Origin: Chitinophaga sp. CB10
GTDB lineage: Bacteria; Bacteroidota; Bacteroidia; Chitinophagales; Chitinophagaceae
NCBI GenBank assembly: GCA_001870995.2
Contig: MLAV02000002.1
Coordinates: 447,536 to 511,535 of the forward strand
Length of the DNA stretch: 64,000 nucleotides
Direction of reading: 5' to 3'
The notes under the pieces are model-generated. The model did no database searches. It saw nothing but the letters and a program-made list of their open reading frames with translations, and was not told where the DNA came from. Both the position numbers and the translations under genes were made by a program. Positions 1 through 9,761 of the stretch are shown here, in pieces. Each line of letters opens with the position of its first letter. The stretch's first letter is position 1.

Positions 1-512
1 GCCATACCGTAATCCACCTCGAAGTAATTGTCGCGGCGGTTAAATGCACCGATGCCCGGATCTGTCACTTCCCCTACAATGGCTGATTTATCCAGCCGCT
101 CGCTGTTGATCCCGAGGGATAAACCGAAGTGCAGCTGGTCTTTCCCCGTTGCGTTTAAAGGCAGGTGGTAGGCATAGGTCATCGCGATTTTAGTACGGTT
201 GATTAACCCCGCTTTGTCGTTGAAAATATTTAAACCTGCGCCCACCCTGTTGCCTACATAATAATCCGCCGTGCCGGCTTTCGTTACCGGGGAGCCGGGT
301 ACATCGTTCCACTGGCCCCTGTAGGAAAGATTTACATGCAGCCCTGTATCAATACCTGCCATCGCAGGATTGGCGAGGTATTGGTTCTGAAAATACTGGC
401 TGCCCAGGGGTTGCAGCGGCGCCGTTCCTTTGGACCATCCCTGCCCCTGCACCAGCGGCGCATAGGCTAACAATACCAGGATTGCAACAACGCTGAGAAA
501 TTTATGTAACAT
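1..512 (-). CDS. PorP/SprF family type IX secretion membrane protein (partial, 3' end outside window)
   Basis: The reading frame starts with ATG at 512 on the minus strand and runs off the left edge, so only about 170 N-terminal residues are visible. It opens with a hydrophobic signal peptide ending near VQGQG and then shows the family hallmark YFQNQYLANPAMAG followed by beta-strand-rich sequence (LHVNLSYRGQW). PorP/SprF proteins are outer-membrane partners of type IX secretion, and single copies are often encoded beside a large adhesin with a gliding-motility C-terminal domain. That is the case here: the adhesin gene ends 13 bases upstream on the same strand, so the two are probably co-transcribed. 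Assignment to the family is firm; the link to this adhesin is inferred from context. Confidence 0.85.
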   Translation of the reverse strand, partial: MLHKFLSVVAILVLLAYAPLVQGQGWSKGTAPLQPLGSQYFQNQYLANPAMAGIDTGLHVNLSYRGQWNDVPGSPVTKAGTADYYVGNRVGAGLNIFNDKAGLINRTKIAMTYAYHLPLNATGKDQLHFGLSLGINSERLDKSAIVGEVTDPGIGAFNRRDNYFEVDYGM

Positions 513-525
513 CTGATCAATCTGT

Positions 526-3500
526 TTAGTGTTCGTGAATAATGGTAATAAAGCCTTTCAGGCGGCTGCCGTTGCCCAGGTCAAGGATATAATAGTAGGT
601 TCCTTCCGCCAGCCGCTGCCCGTTCACCTTACCATCCCACTCGTTATTGTATCCTTTACGGGCGTACACCATTCTGCCGGCACGGTCAAAGATTTTCACC
701 TCATTATTCAGGTACCTGCCAATGTTTTTCACCACCCAGCGGTCGTTAATGCCGTCCCCGTTTGGCGTCAGCAGGTTGGCTGCTTCCACCTGCACCTCGC
801 CGCGCACTTCTACTTTGTAATCGGTAGTTACCGTACAGCCGTTAGCGTTAGTAACCGTAACGAGGTACACACTGGTGGCCTCCGGCTTCAGCGTCAGCAC
901 CGGGGTGTTCCTGCCGTCGATGATGTATGCGCCGTCGCCCCATTCGTAGCTCACGCCGCCGCTTGCGGTCAGCTTCACCACACTGCCCGCGGGTACCGGG
1001 TTGGGTTTGTCGCTCACCACCTGCACATCCGGCAATTCATTTACCAGCAGCTCAAACGTAATAGCCACCTGGTCCACACCGCCGTTAGCTACGCCGCCAT
1101 CATCCCGCACCAATACTGTAATGGTGGTGCTGCCTTTGGTTTTATCCTTTAAGGTAAATCGTACTGCGCCGGTACCATCCTTATTATCGCGGGTTGTCAG
1201 GTCGGTAAAGAAGTCTTGCGAGCTGGTAGCCACAATGGTAATCGCCTGTCCTTTTTCCGGCCCCGCGCTCAGGCCTGTAATACGTATTTCCTGCGCCTGA
1301 TGGCCATCGCACACTATTTGTTTGGTCACCGCATCAATGGTAGGCGCCTCGTTTACATCCACCACGGAAACCGTCAGGTCTTTCTCCAACGTTAATCCGC
1401 GTTTATCGGTGACGCGTACACGAACGGTATAACTGTTTTTCTGTTCATAATCAAATACCGCATCGGACAGGAGCTGGTTAGCTGCATTGATCCTGAACTT
1501 AGCGTCGTCCGCTCCGCCTGCAAAAGCGAAAGTCAATACATCTCCCGCATCCGGGTCAGTAGCGCTCAGGGTACCTATTACCGTGCCTGCGGGCGCATTT
1601 TCCAGGATAGTATTTTTATCCAGGGAGATGTTAGTAGGCGCTGCATTGACAGCGGTAACGGTGATAGTCACCTCTTTCTCTATCCATAAGCCGCCGGCAT
1701 CGGTGACGCGTACACGAATCGTGTAATTTTGCTGTTGCGTATAATCCAGTTGCGCATTTACCAACACCTGGTTACCGGAGATGCTGAATTTCGCCTGGTC
1801 GGCCCCGCCTGTAATGGTCCAGGTAAAGCTGTCATTTGCATCCGGATCCGTTGCCGTCAGGTTGCCTACTACTGTGCCTACAGGTTTCATTTCAGCGATG
1901 CTGGTATTGTCCAGCGAAAAGTCCACCGGCGCCTCGTTTACATTGGTCACCTGGATCACGAAGTCCTTGGTATAACTCAGGCCTGCGGCATCGGTCACTT
2001 TAATTTTAATGTGGTATTGCTGTTTGGTTTCGTAGTCAAATACAGCTTTGGTAACCAGCGTAGTACCGTTGATATCAAAAGCAGCATCATCTGCGCCACC
2101 GCCAAAACTGAAGGTCAGCACATCGCCTGCATCCGGGTCTGCTCCGGATAAGGCGCCTACCGTTGTACCAACCGCTTCGTTTTCCGCCACCTTGTTATTA
2201 CTCAGGGCAACGTCTACCGGCGCTTCATTAACATTTGTTACCGTGATGGTAAATACTTTCTCATTTGTCAGTCCGTCCGCATCCTTCACCTGTACCTTAA
2301 TGGAGTAGGTATGTCCTTTTTCGTAATCGAACACTACTTTATTGTACAGCTTATCGTTCACGATCAGGAAGCTGTCCGCATCCAGGCCAGGCAGCAGCGT
2401 ATAGGTAAAGGTTTCATTTGCATTGGCATCTGTAGCGCTAAAGGCGCCGATCAGCGTATTCACCGGCTTGTTCTCCTCTATGCTGTTGGCGGACAATGCC
2501 ACATCTGTTGGGGCAAGCGGCACATGTACCACCTGTATCGTCAGTTGTTTGGTAAAGCTCAATCCACCGGCATCTGTTGTTGTTACACTGATCGTGTAGG
2601 TGGATTTTACCGTTCTGTCAAATGTCTGTTTTGTTACCAGCTGGTTGCCTGTTACCTGGAAGGCATCGTTATCGCCGCCGGCGGCCAGCGTATAGGTAAA
2701 GGTATCGCCCCCGTCCACATCCGTGGTGGATAACGTGCCTACGACTGTGTTTACCGCCGCGTTTTCCCCAATAGTGTTATTGGATAGGGAGAGATCGGAT
2801 GGCGCCTCGTTGACGTTCTTCACGTGGATGGTGAAATCTTTCTCCACATCAAGTCCTTCGCCATCCACTGCGCGGACACGGATCGTGTAGGTATTTTTTG
2901 TTTCGTAGTCAAAAGCGGCTGCGGTCTTCAGCTGGTACCCGTCAATGGTAAACAGGCTGGCATCCGCGCCGGGTACGAGTTGCAGGACAAACGTGAAATT
3001 GTCCGGATCCTGTACGGTAAATGTTCCTACCAGGGTACCGGCAGGTTTATTTTCATCTACGGTATTATTATCCAGGGAGATATCAGCCGGACTTTCATTC
3101 ACGTTTTGCACGTGGATGGTAAAGTCCTTCTCTATGTAAAGGCCATGGGCATCCTGTGCGCGGATACGGATCGTGTACGTCTGTTTTGATTCGTAGTCGA
3201 ATACGGCCGCTGTTCTCAGGATGTTGTCCGTTCCGAGTGTAAAGCTGGCTGCATCAAGGGTATTTACCAATGAAAAGCTGAGTACATCATTGTCAGGGTC
3301 CGCTCCCGTTACATTGGCCACAGGCGTACCTGTGGGCTTGTTTTCATCAATGCTGGTATTATTCAGCAGGATGTCCGTTGGCGCTTCATTTACGTTATTT
3401 ACGTTGATAACAAGGTCCCTGCTAAAGGTAGCGCCGTTATTATCAGTAACCTTAACGGTTATACGATATTGATTTTTGGTTTCATAATCAAACACCGCTT

Positions 3501-6300
3501 TGGTGAGCAGCTGCCCTGCCGTGTTGATTTCAAAGCTGCCCATATCCGGCCCGCCGGTGATTTCAAAAGTAAAGGTATTACCAGCGTCCGGGTCAGTAGC
3601 GCCCAGTACGCCTACCACGGTACCTGCCGGGGCATTTTCATCCACGGCGGAAGGGGTCAGCGTAATATCGGTCGGAGCGCTGTTGATAGTAGCCATTACC
3701 GTCAGCACGTTACTGGCGCTGTTAGGGCGGCCTACCGCATCGGATAATTGTCCGGCGGGTAATTGAACCGTTACGGAGCCACTGGCAGCAGGAGCTATGG
3801 TGAGCTTATAATGCGTATCGGATAATTTCTGCACGCCGGTTACCGTGCCGTTTGAAACGGTGAATATACCAGCTGTTACAGGGTCCATGGCTTTACTGCC
3901 TACTACGTCCACATCAAAGCTGTTCAATGCAACGGACGGTCCGGAGAGCACGATATTAAAAGGCGCCGGATCATAGGTCCAGGTAACTGTATTGGAAACG
4001 GCATTGGGGATGCCGGTGATGCTCTGTACTATATTTCCTTTAAGGTACACGCTCACCACGCCGGGCGTGGCAGGGTTCACCTTCAACTGGTAATCCTGGT
4101 TACTCAATTGCGTCAATGTAATGCCCTGTACATTGGTGGTAACAAAGCTCGCTGCTGAAATGGCGCCGTATATTGGTGTGGAGAAGTGTATGTTGATTGT
4201 AAACGGCGATGTGTACCCGTCCACTTTCGTCAGCTCCGGTTGCGGCACTTCATTGTTGAATACCGCGGTGAATGTAGCCGCGGCGGAGAGCGGATTTCCG
4301 GCCTTGTCATAAAACGCAGCGGGGTTCACCGTTACACTGAAGTTACCGGTTGCGCCGGGCGTCACCAGCGCTGTATAATGCTGATCATCCACTTTGGCGA
4401 GCGCGCCCTGTGAAGCGTTCGTAAAGCTGAACGCGGCAGGGTCGCCAGGGACTACTGCCTCATTGAACGTATAAGTGATGGTAAACGGCGCGCCATATGC
4501 CCCGCCACCGGCGGGCAATGTAAGCACCGGCGGCGTATGATCATAGGTGATGGCGGTACTGCTGATGCCCATGCTGATTTTGTTACCGGCATTGTCGCGT
4601 ACATCAGCAGTGGACAGCAGGGCGAGGGACAAGTTGCCATCGCCGGTGATACCATTCAACTCCAGGCGGAAGGAGGAAGGAGAAAGCCGTACTATATTTG
4701 AAACCGTTGCACTGTTTACTGTACCGGTTACGTAAGTCGCAAAATCTGTTGGCGCCGGCGCGGTTACTTCCTCGCTGAAAGTCAGCAGGAACGCGCCTGT
4801 ATTCAGGTTGGTCGGCGAAGTGGTCAGCGGCGCCAGGGCAATGGGTTTAGGAGCTTCGACATCATAAAGGAACGGCGGGGCGGATCGACCAATGTTACCG
4901 TTTCCGTATTCATCGAACGCGGCATTTTCCATAACGCTGAGGTTAATCTCGGCCGTAGGCCCCACAGGAACAAAAGAAATTTTATATACCGTACCATTAT
5001 TAGGCGCCAGTTCGGTAATGCTGACCGTGCCATTGGTACCCAGGAGGCCTGTAGGACTCAGTCCGGACACGGGTTCGCTGAAAGTCACCACCGCTTCAAA
5101 CTGTTGCAGCGTGCTATTGGCAGACGGCGCAATACTCAACACGGTGGGCCGGATCAGGTCATAGCTTACGATCAGCTCATTCGATGCAAGGTTATCCAGG
5201 TTCGTTTCACCTTTTATTGCACCCGCCAGCAGCTGTACGGAAATCGCGCCGGATGCGGGCGTAGCGGCAGGCGTAATTTCGTATTTATATACGCCCACGG
5301 ACGGATTACCGGTGAACACTGCAGTAGCATTGGTCACCGCCAGTTTAGACGGATCGAATGTGGCCGGCAGCACTGTTTTATCAAACACTACATTCACCGT
5401 AAAAGGCCCATTCACCCTGGTTTTGCCGCCAACTACCGCAATAGTGGGAACAGGCGCGGTGAGCGTAGCCTTCTCCATATAATAGGAATCGCTTACCCCG
5501 CTTACTTCCAGCGGGTTGCCGGCCAGGTCCTTAATGCCGCTGGGGCCGGGGAGCAGCGTTACGCCAAGCATCCCGGAATCGCGGTGATCCAGGTTGGTAA
5601 CATTCAGAAAAGTGATCAATCCTGTTTGCTGGTCAGGATTCATAACTACATTATAATCGCTGTAGGTCACTTTCGTGGTGCCGGTAGCTACCCATCCCGC
5701 TTTGGTAACGTTGGTTACCTTTTCAGAGAAGCGGATGGTGAACGACAGGGAAGGCACGCTTACCGCAACGTCCTTAGGGCCGGTGAGCCGGAAAACGTCC
5801 GGCACGGGCGGCGTTCCGTCCACATTCATATTGGCAGCGCTGGCAGGCGTACCGGCGGGCAGGGGTACAAATCCCTGGTCCAGGTAATCGCCCGAGGCTA
5901 CGTCGCGTATCAGGCCGGATGCGATTTCCAGCTTGTTATCAAAATAGATGGTACCGTTGCTGAGGTCATCTCCATTGCTGATTACATAGCTGAATTTCTG
6001 TACGGCGGCATCTGCGGCGGATTCGTTGACGGCGTAATGCGTTTGCCCGTTGATCGTCAGCGCAATGCGCGACACGGCCGTGATGCGCACGACGCTGTTA
6101 AACGTCACCGTAAAGGTGAGCTTATCATTTTTTTTGTAAGAGCCGGATGCAGGTACCTGCACACTGCTAATAACCGGCACTGAAGCCGCTTTGAGGGGCG
6201 CAGTACGCGCGTTGGCCGATGCTGCAAAAAAGGTTAGTAGGAGTAAAACAAGAGAAATCAAAAAGCTGTTTCTCTGACGATGTACGTTAAAGTGGTGCAT
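526..6300 (-). CDS. Giant secreted adhesin with Ig-like and cadherin repeats and a T9SS type-B C-terminal domain
   Basis: A protein of 1924 residues. I start it at ATG 6300; an upstream TTG at 6318 is in frame but less likely. Residues 1-31 form a signal peptide (ISLVLLLLTFFAASANA). Next come about nine Ig-like modules with the recurring pattern TFSE.V, to about residue 880. Eight cadherin-type repeats of about 100 residues follow, each opening with a variant of NEAPTDI.L....I.ENKP.GT and containing a VFDYE-type motif. After them are a diverged module and a PKD/Ig-like module (SYEWGDG). The last 85 residues are a gliding-motility C-terminal domain (LLTPNGDGINDRW ... NGQRLAEGTYYYILDL), the type-B signal for type IX secretion. 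The product is therefore expected on the cell surface or released, binding Ca2+ through the cadherin repeats and acting in adhesion or gliding. A PorP/SprF gene follows directly. Confidence 0.9.
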   Translation of the reverse strand: MHHFNVHRQRNSFLISLVLLLLTFFAASANARTAPLKAASVPVISSVQVPASGSYKKNDKLTFTVTFNSVVRITAVSRIALTINGQTHYAVNESAADAAVQKFSYVISNGDDLSNGTIYFDNKLEIASGLIRDVASGDYLDQGFVPLPAGTPASAANMNVDGTPPVPDVFRLTGPKDVAVSVPSLSFTIRFSEKVTNVTKAGWVATGTTKVTYSDYNVVMNPDQQTGLITFLNVTNLDHRDSGMLGVTLLPGPSGIKDLAGNPLEVSGVSDSYYMEKATLTAPVPTIAVVGGKTRVNGPFTVNVVFDKTVLPATFDPSKLAVTNATAVFTGNPSVGVYKYEITPAATPASGAISVQLLAGAIKGETNLDNLASNELIVSYDLIRPTVLSIAPSANSTLQQFEAVVTFSEPVSGLSPTGLLGTNGTVSITELAPNNGTVYKISFVPVGPTAEINLSVMENAAFDEYGNGNIGRSAPPFLYDVEAPKPIALAPLTTSPTNLNTGAFLLTFSEEVTAPAPTDFATYVTGTVNSATVSNIVRLSPSSFRLELNGITGDGNLSLALLSTADVRDNAGNKISMGISSTAITYDHTPPVLTLPAGGGAYGAPFTITYTFNEAVVPGDPAAFSFTNASQGALAKVDDQHYTALVTPGATGNFSVTVNPAAFYDKAGNPLSAAATFTAVFNNEVPQPELTKVDGYTSPFTINIHFSTPIYGAISAASFVTTNVQGITLTQLSNQDYQLKVNPATPGVVSVYLKGNIVQSITGIPNAVSNTVTWTYDPAPFNIVLSGPSVALNSFDVDVVGSKAMDPVTAGIFTVSNGTVTGVQKLSDTHYKLTIAPAASGSVTVQLPAGQLSDAVGRPNSASNVLTVMATINSAPTDITLTPSAVDENAPAGTVVGVLGATDPDAGNTFTFEITGGPDMGSFEINTAGQLLTKAVFDYETKNQYRITVKVTDNNGATFSRDLVINVNNVNEAPTDILLNNTSIDENKPTGTPVANVTGADPDNDVLSFSLVNTLDAASFTLGTDNILRTAAVFDYESKQTYTIRIRAQDAHGLYIEKDFTIHVQNVNESPADISLDNNTVDENKPAGTLVGTFTVQDPDNFTFVLQLVPGADASLFTIDGYQLKTAAAFDYETKNTYTIRVRAVDGEGLDVEKDFTIHVKNVNEAPSDLSLSNNTIGENAAVNTVVGTLSTTDVDGGDTFTYTLAAGGDNDAFQVTGNQLVTKQTFDRTVKSTYTISVTTTDAGGLSFTKQLTIQVVHVPLAPTDVALSANSIEENKPVNTLIGAFSATDANANETFTYTLLPGLDADSFLIVNDKLYNKVVFDYEKGHTYSIKVQVKDADGLTNEKVFTITVTNVNEAPVDVALSNNKVAENEAVGTTVGALSGADPDAGDVLTFSFGGGADDAAFDINGTTLVTKAVFDYETKQQYHIKIKVTDAAGLSYTKDFVIQVTNVNEAPVDFSLDNTSIAEMKPVGTVVGNLTATDPDANDSFTWTITGGADQAKFSISGNQVLVNAQLDYTQQQNYTIRVRVTDAGGLWIEKEVTITVTAVNAAPTNISLDKNTILENAPAGTVIGTLSATDPDAGDVLTFAFAGGADDAKFRINAANQLLSDAVFDYEQKNSYTVRVRVTDKRGLTLEKDLTVSVVDVNEAPTIDAVTKQIVCDGHQAQEIRITGLSAGPEKGQAITIVATSSQDFFTDLTTRDNKDGTGAVRFTLKDKTKGSTTITVLVRDDGGVANGGVDQVAITFELLVNELPDVQVVSDKPNPVPAGSVVKLTASGGVSYEWGDGAYIIDGRNTPVLTLKPEATSVYLVTVTNANGCTVTTDYKVEVRGEVQVEAANLLTPNGDGINDRWVVKNIGRYLNNEVKIFDRAGRMVYARKGYNNEWDGKVNGQRLAEGTYYYILDLGNGSRLKGFITIIHEH

Positions 6301-6485
6301 AGTCGGATGAATAGCCAATATAGATACAGGGATAAGCTGTATGTATTGGTAGTACTTAAATAATTGATTTTGATGTAGTAAAGCGATCGATTATCTGCTG
6401 CAGGCAATGCGATTCGCAGCTTTTCGGTAGGGTGGCTAAAATGAAGTAGGTATAATCCGGGCGGAAAGATAGCAGTTTATTTTCG

Positions 6486-6493
6486 CAAATTTA
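6486..6493 (-). promoter_or_regulatory. Possible -7 promoter box for the adhesin gene
   Basis: The minus strand reads TAAATTTG here, an exact match to the Bacteroidota -7 consensus TAnnTTTG, about 190 bases before the adhesin ATG. A TTTG lies 23 bases upstream, longer than the usual 19-21, so the -33 element is doubtful. The box could occur by chance in AT-rich sequence. Confidence 0.3.
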
Positions 6494-6507
6494 ATTTTTT
6501 TTTCGGG

Positions 6508-7935
6508 TCAGGATCGCAAAGGGAAGGTTACAAAGAAGCTGGTTCCCTCTCCTGGCGTGGATTCCACGTTAATTGTCCCCTTGTGGTTCAGGATAATATT
6601 TTGGGTGGCGGTAAGGCCCAAGCCGGTGCCTTTCGTTTTGCTGGTGAAAAATGGTTCGAATAATTTACCCAGGTTTTCGGCAGAAATACCACTACCGTTG
6701 TCGGTTATACGAAGTACGACTTTATTGTTATCCGAGGATGTTTCTATTTCCAGGACGCCTTTGCCCGGCTCCATGGCTTCGATACCGTTGATGATAATAT
6801 TCAGCAGTGCGATGAGTAACTTCTCTTCGTCCGCCAGGATCAGCGGCGATACAGCTCCCGGCTTATACACCAGGCGCACGTTGTGCAACTGCATTCTATC
6901 CGCAGCCATCTGCACCGCTTTGTCTATCATGCTATGGAGGTTTTGCTCCTGCATATTCAGTTCCACCATTTTAGTGGATTGCAGCAGCTCCGTTACGAGC
7001 TGGTTGATGCGCGTGCAGTTGCGCTCCATGATATCCAGGTACAGCTGCGCTTCTTCCGTTTCGGCTACCGGTTCCATCTTCAACTGGCTGGTAGCCAGCA
7101 GGATATTTGTCAGCGGGTTCCGTACTTCGTGGGCTACTACCCGCGCGATGCGGCCTGTGATCGCAAACTTTTCATGTTGTTGTTTTTCCCTGGCTTTTTG
7201 TTTTTGCGCGGTCACATCCTGTATCAGGCAGAGGTATAAGTCCTTCTTTTCATCGAGGAGGGATACGCTCATGGTTACTTCCAGCAGCTGGTTTTGCCTG
7301 CTGCGGAAAAGGTATTCCTTATGCTGGGTGTTGAATTCGGACAGGGGCTGCGCTGCAAAATTGCGGCCTTCATTTTCGTCCGCAAACAGGTCTTTGAGGT
7401 GAAAGCTGTAGAGGTCAACATCATCGTAGCCGAGCAGCCGCAATGCGGCGGGATTAGCAGCGATGATGCGCTGGTCTTTATCCACCAGCACGATCAGGTC
7501 ATTGGATTTTTCGAAAATACTGAAGTAACGTTTTTCACTGTTGGCGATGGCGCTGAGGTGCGCATACTTATCAAGCGTGTACCGGATGGCTCTTTCCAAC
7601 AGGGCGGCGTTGATTTCCGACTTCACGAGATAGTCGGAGGCGCCGGCTTCCATGGCCTCTTTATCTATACGGTAATCTCCTTTGCCGGTAAACAAAATAA
7701 CGGGGGCATTAATCCCCAATTGGCGAAAATGCTTCAACACATCGATACCGGTGTAACCACCCAGGCGGTAGTCAACCAGGTATAAATCATGCTGCATGGA
7801 TTCAATGGCGATAATGCCTTTTTGGTAGGAGGATGCCCATTCCAACAGGTACTGGTCAGGCGAAATATCCTGCAGCAGTGCATTTACGAGAAAGAAATCA
7901 TCTTCGTCATCATCGATCATTAAAATGCGCTTCAT
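6508..7935 (-). CDS. Hybrid sensor: receiver - PAS - histidine kinase
   Basis: 475 residues from the ATG at 7935 (MKRILMIDDDEDD). An ATG at 7950 and a TTG at 7983 are also in frame, but the chosen start places the receiver motif at the very N-terminus as usual. Residues 1-120 form a CheY-like receiver with the acidic DDD cluster at 8-10 and the phosphoacceptor Asp55 (LVDYRLGG). A PAS domain follows at about 145-265 (SNDLIVLVDKDQRIIAANPAAL), then a HisKA helix with the H box AHEVRNPLTN. The HATPase domain has N, G1 and G2 boxes (NIIINGIEAM, ITDNGSGIS, GTGLGLTATQNI). No membrane segment is visible, so it is a soluble kinase whose receiver input comes from another kinase. It stands alone, with no adjacent DNA-binding regulator. 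Confidence 0.9.
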   Translation of the reverse strand: MKRILMIDDDEDDFFLVNALLQDISPDQYLLEWASSYQKGIIAIESMQHDLYLVDYRLGGYTGIDVLKHFRQLGINAPVILFTGKGDYRIDKEAMEAGASDYLVKSEINAALLERAIRYTLDKYAHLSAIANSEKRYFSIFEKSNDLIVLVDKDQRIIAANPAALRLLGYDDVDLYSFHLKDLFADENEGRNFAAQPLSEFNTQHKEYLFRSRQNQLLEVTMSVSLLDEKKDLYLCLIQDVTAQKQKAREKQQHEKFAITGRIARVVAHEVRNPLTNILLATSQLKMEPVAETEEAQLYLDIMERNCTRINQLVTELLQSTKMVELNMQEQNLHSMIDKAVQMAADRMQLHNVRLVYKPGAVSPLILADEEKLLIALLNIIINGIEAMEPGKGVLEIETSSDNNKVVLRITDNGSGISAENLGKLFEPFFTSKTKGTGLGLTATQNIILNHKGTINVESTPGEGTSFFVTFPLRS

Positions 7936-7992
7936 TCCTGTGTTGGCCATTCTTAAAGGTAGTTTTTTCTGACATGCAGTCAAATATTGTTC

Positions 7993-9417
7993 CTAAGTAT
8001 CGATGTGCGCTGCCTCATCGTCCTTACGGACGATGTTTCTGCGGGGCATGAACCAGGCAGGTACCAGGGTTACGAGCAGGATGATCATGGAAATATGGAA
8101 GCCTTGTTTTAAGGCGAGGTGGTGGGCCTGCATATTGGATACGCCGTTGAGTACATGGCCGTTATAAGCGCCCTGCGTAATAATGGCCAGCATGGCGATG
8201 CCGAGGGCGCCGCCTACCTGCTGCATCAGGGTGCTGATACTGGATGCCATGGTTACTTCCGGCGGGCGTACGGCGCTGATGGTGGCGGAGTTCAGGGGCG
8301 CGAGGAGCAACCCCATCCCGAGGCCGCGGATCGTCATGGTGATGATTACGCTCCGCACTGAGCTGCCGGCATCGAGGCGGGCAAAGAGGAACATGGAGGC
8401 GGCCAGCAGCACCAGGCCGGCCATGGAAATTTCCCGGCTGCCATGCCTGTCGGACCACTTGCCGGCAAAAGGCATCAGCGCCGCCATAAACACAGAGTTG
8501 GGCAGTATGAGCAGGCCGGACATGCCTTCGGAAAATCCCATTTGCTCCTGCAGTAAAAACGGCATCAGGAACAAGCCTCCAAACAAGGCCGCTGCGCGGG
8601 AGATGGTGACCAGGATGCAACTGACGAATGCGTAATTTTTTAACAGCTTCAAATCTATAATGGGCGCTTTCACCCGGCGGTCTATAATGATGAACGCGAT
8701 AAGGGAAATGAAAGCGATTACGAGGGTAATGATGATTTGGGGAGATGATAAGCCCACTCTTTCGGCTTTGGCGATACCATACTGCAAACCCACGAGGAAG
8801 ATGGTCAGCGTGGTAAATCCCGCGAGATCGAAGGGCAGTTTGATTTTAGCCTGCTTCTTCAAGATGCCGAGGTATTTAAACGCCATCACCACGGTGAGTA
8901 CGCCGATGGGCAGATTGATATAAAAAATGGAAGGCCAGCCGAAATGTTCTGTGAGGATACCACCCAGCGTTGGGCCTATGGCCGGGCCTACGAGGTTGCC
9001 GAGCCCCCACCAGCCCAATATGGTACCGCGTACCCGGGCGGGAAACACGTAGGAAATAATGGCCATGCTGGTAGGCGCCATGGCGCCGCCGCCGAGGGCC
9101 TGCACCACACGGGCGACCAATAAACTGGGCAGGTCGTTGGAGAGCGCGCAGAACAGCGAGCCTATGGTAAACAGGGAAATGGCGCCGAGGTAGAGGTTAA
9201 AGAAGCCGATCCGGTTTTTGAGCCAGTTGGTGAGCGGCATCAGTACGGAGAAGCTGAGCATGTACACGGTGATGACCCATTCGATTTCATCGAGCGTACA
9301 GTTGAACTGCCGGCTCATAACGGGAAGGGATATATTGACAATACTGGAATCTATCCCGGCCATGATAGTTCCCATAATGATCACAATCAATATTCCCGTC
9401 CGGTTTACATCTCTCAT
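7993..9417 (-). CDS. DHA2-family MFS drug efflux transporter (EmrB/QacA type)
   Basis: 474 residues with about 14 hydrophobic segments, typical of the DHA2 subfamily. The start MRDVNRTGILIVIIMGTIMA leads into the family signature for helix 1 (MAGIDSSIVNISLPVM) and motif C in helix 5 (GLGNLVGPAIGPTLGG). It would expel lipophilic compounds from the inner membrane using the proton gradient. The start codon overlaps the stop of the preceding small gene by four bases (ATGA), so it is the last gene of a dnaJ / DinD-like / MFS operon. No EmrA-like adaptor or TolC homologue is encoded nearby. Substrate cannot be told from sequence. Confidence 0.9.
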   Translation of the reverse strand: MRDVNRTGILIVIIMGTIMAGIDSSIVNISLPVMSRQFNCTLDEIEWVITVYMLSFSVLMPLTNWLKNRIGFFNLYLGAISLFTIGSLFCALSNDLPSLLVARVVQALGGGAMAPTSMAIISYVFPARVRGTILGWWGLGNLVGPAIGPTLGGILTEHFGWPSIFYINLPIGVLTVVMAFKYLGILKKQAKIKLPFDLAGFTTLTIFLVGLQYGIAKAERVGLSSPQIIITLVIAFISLIAFIIIDRRVKAPIIDLKLLKNYAFVSCILVTISRAAALFGGLFLMPFLLQEQMGFSEGMSGLLILPNSVFMAALMPFAGKWSDRHGSREISMAGLVLLAASMFLFARLDAGSSVRSVIITMTIRGLGMGLLLAPLNSATISAVRPPEVTMASSISTLMQQVGGALGIAMLAIITQGAYNGHVLNGVSNMQAHHLALKQGFHISMIILLVTLVPAWFMPRRNIVRKDDEAAHIDT

Positions 9418-9761
9418 ACTTTATCTTTCATCATGAAAATCAGTTGCGCTTTTGCAACCACCGGGTTCAGTGGATTGCAGTTGATCATAAACAGATACGA
9501 TGCCAGCTCGGAGAGTTGCCAGTCGGTGACCATCTCCCCGTCTTTAAAGCAGTATATTTTCCGGAAGTTGAAGTTTACCGGTATGTTCAGCGCTGCGCAG
9601 GCGTGCATGGCGCGGTCCAGCGGTTCCTGCGCCATGGCCGGCTCTTCATAGCCCAGCTCTTTGAGGATTTCGCTGGCGGTGTACAGCAACGGCGGATTCC
9701 GCAGTTGCGAAATCCTTTCCGTAGCGGCAATATCTTCGAGATAATCAAATAGTTTAAGCAT
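9414..9761 (-). CDS. Small DinD/BRO-like domain protein, translationally coupled to dnaJ
   Basis: 115 residues from ATG 9761; ATGs at 9767 and 9773 are also in frame. The C-terminal half (WQLSELASYLFMINCNPLNP, then VVAKAQLIF) resembles the core of the DNA-damage-inducible DinD family (LSRYACYLIVQNGDP...A.GQTYFA), and the N-terminal part (ASEILKELGYEE...RAMHAC) aligns with its SARELxKxLGYxE...AKEAC segment. It is much shorter than DinD and has no basic tail, so it is a stand-alone version of the fold. The start lies inside the end of dnaJ (8-base overlap) and the stop overlaps the MFS start by 4 bases. In many bacteria this position after a CbpA-type dnaJ holds the modulator cbpM; this protein does not look like CbpM. 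Function unknown; a co-chaperone role is inference. Confidence 0.7.
   Translation of the reverse strand: MLKLFDYLEDIAATERISQLRNPPLLYTASEILKELGYEEPAMAQEPLDRAMHACAALNIPVNFNFRKIYCFKDGEMVTDWQLSELASYLFMINCNPLNPVVAKAQLIFMMKDKV

Noticed and set aside
5104..6183. 359-codon plus-strand ORF inside the adhesin region
   Set aside because: Antisense of the repeat-rich adhesin frame; composition is scrambled (many His, Arg, Gly) and no domain is seen.
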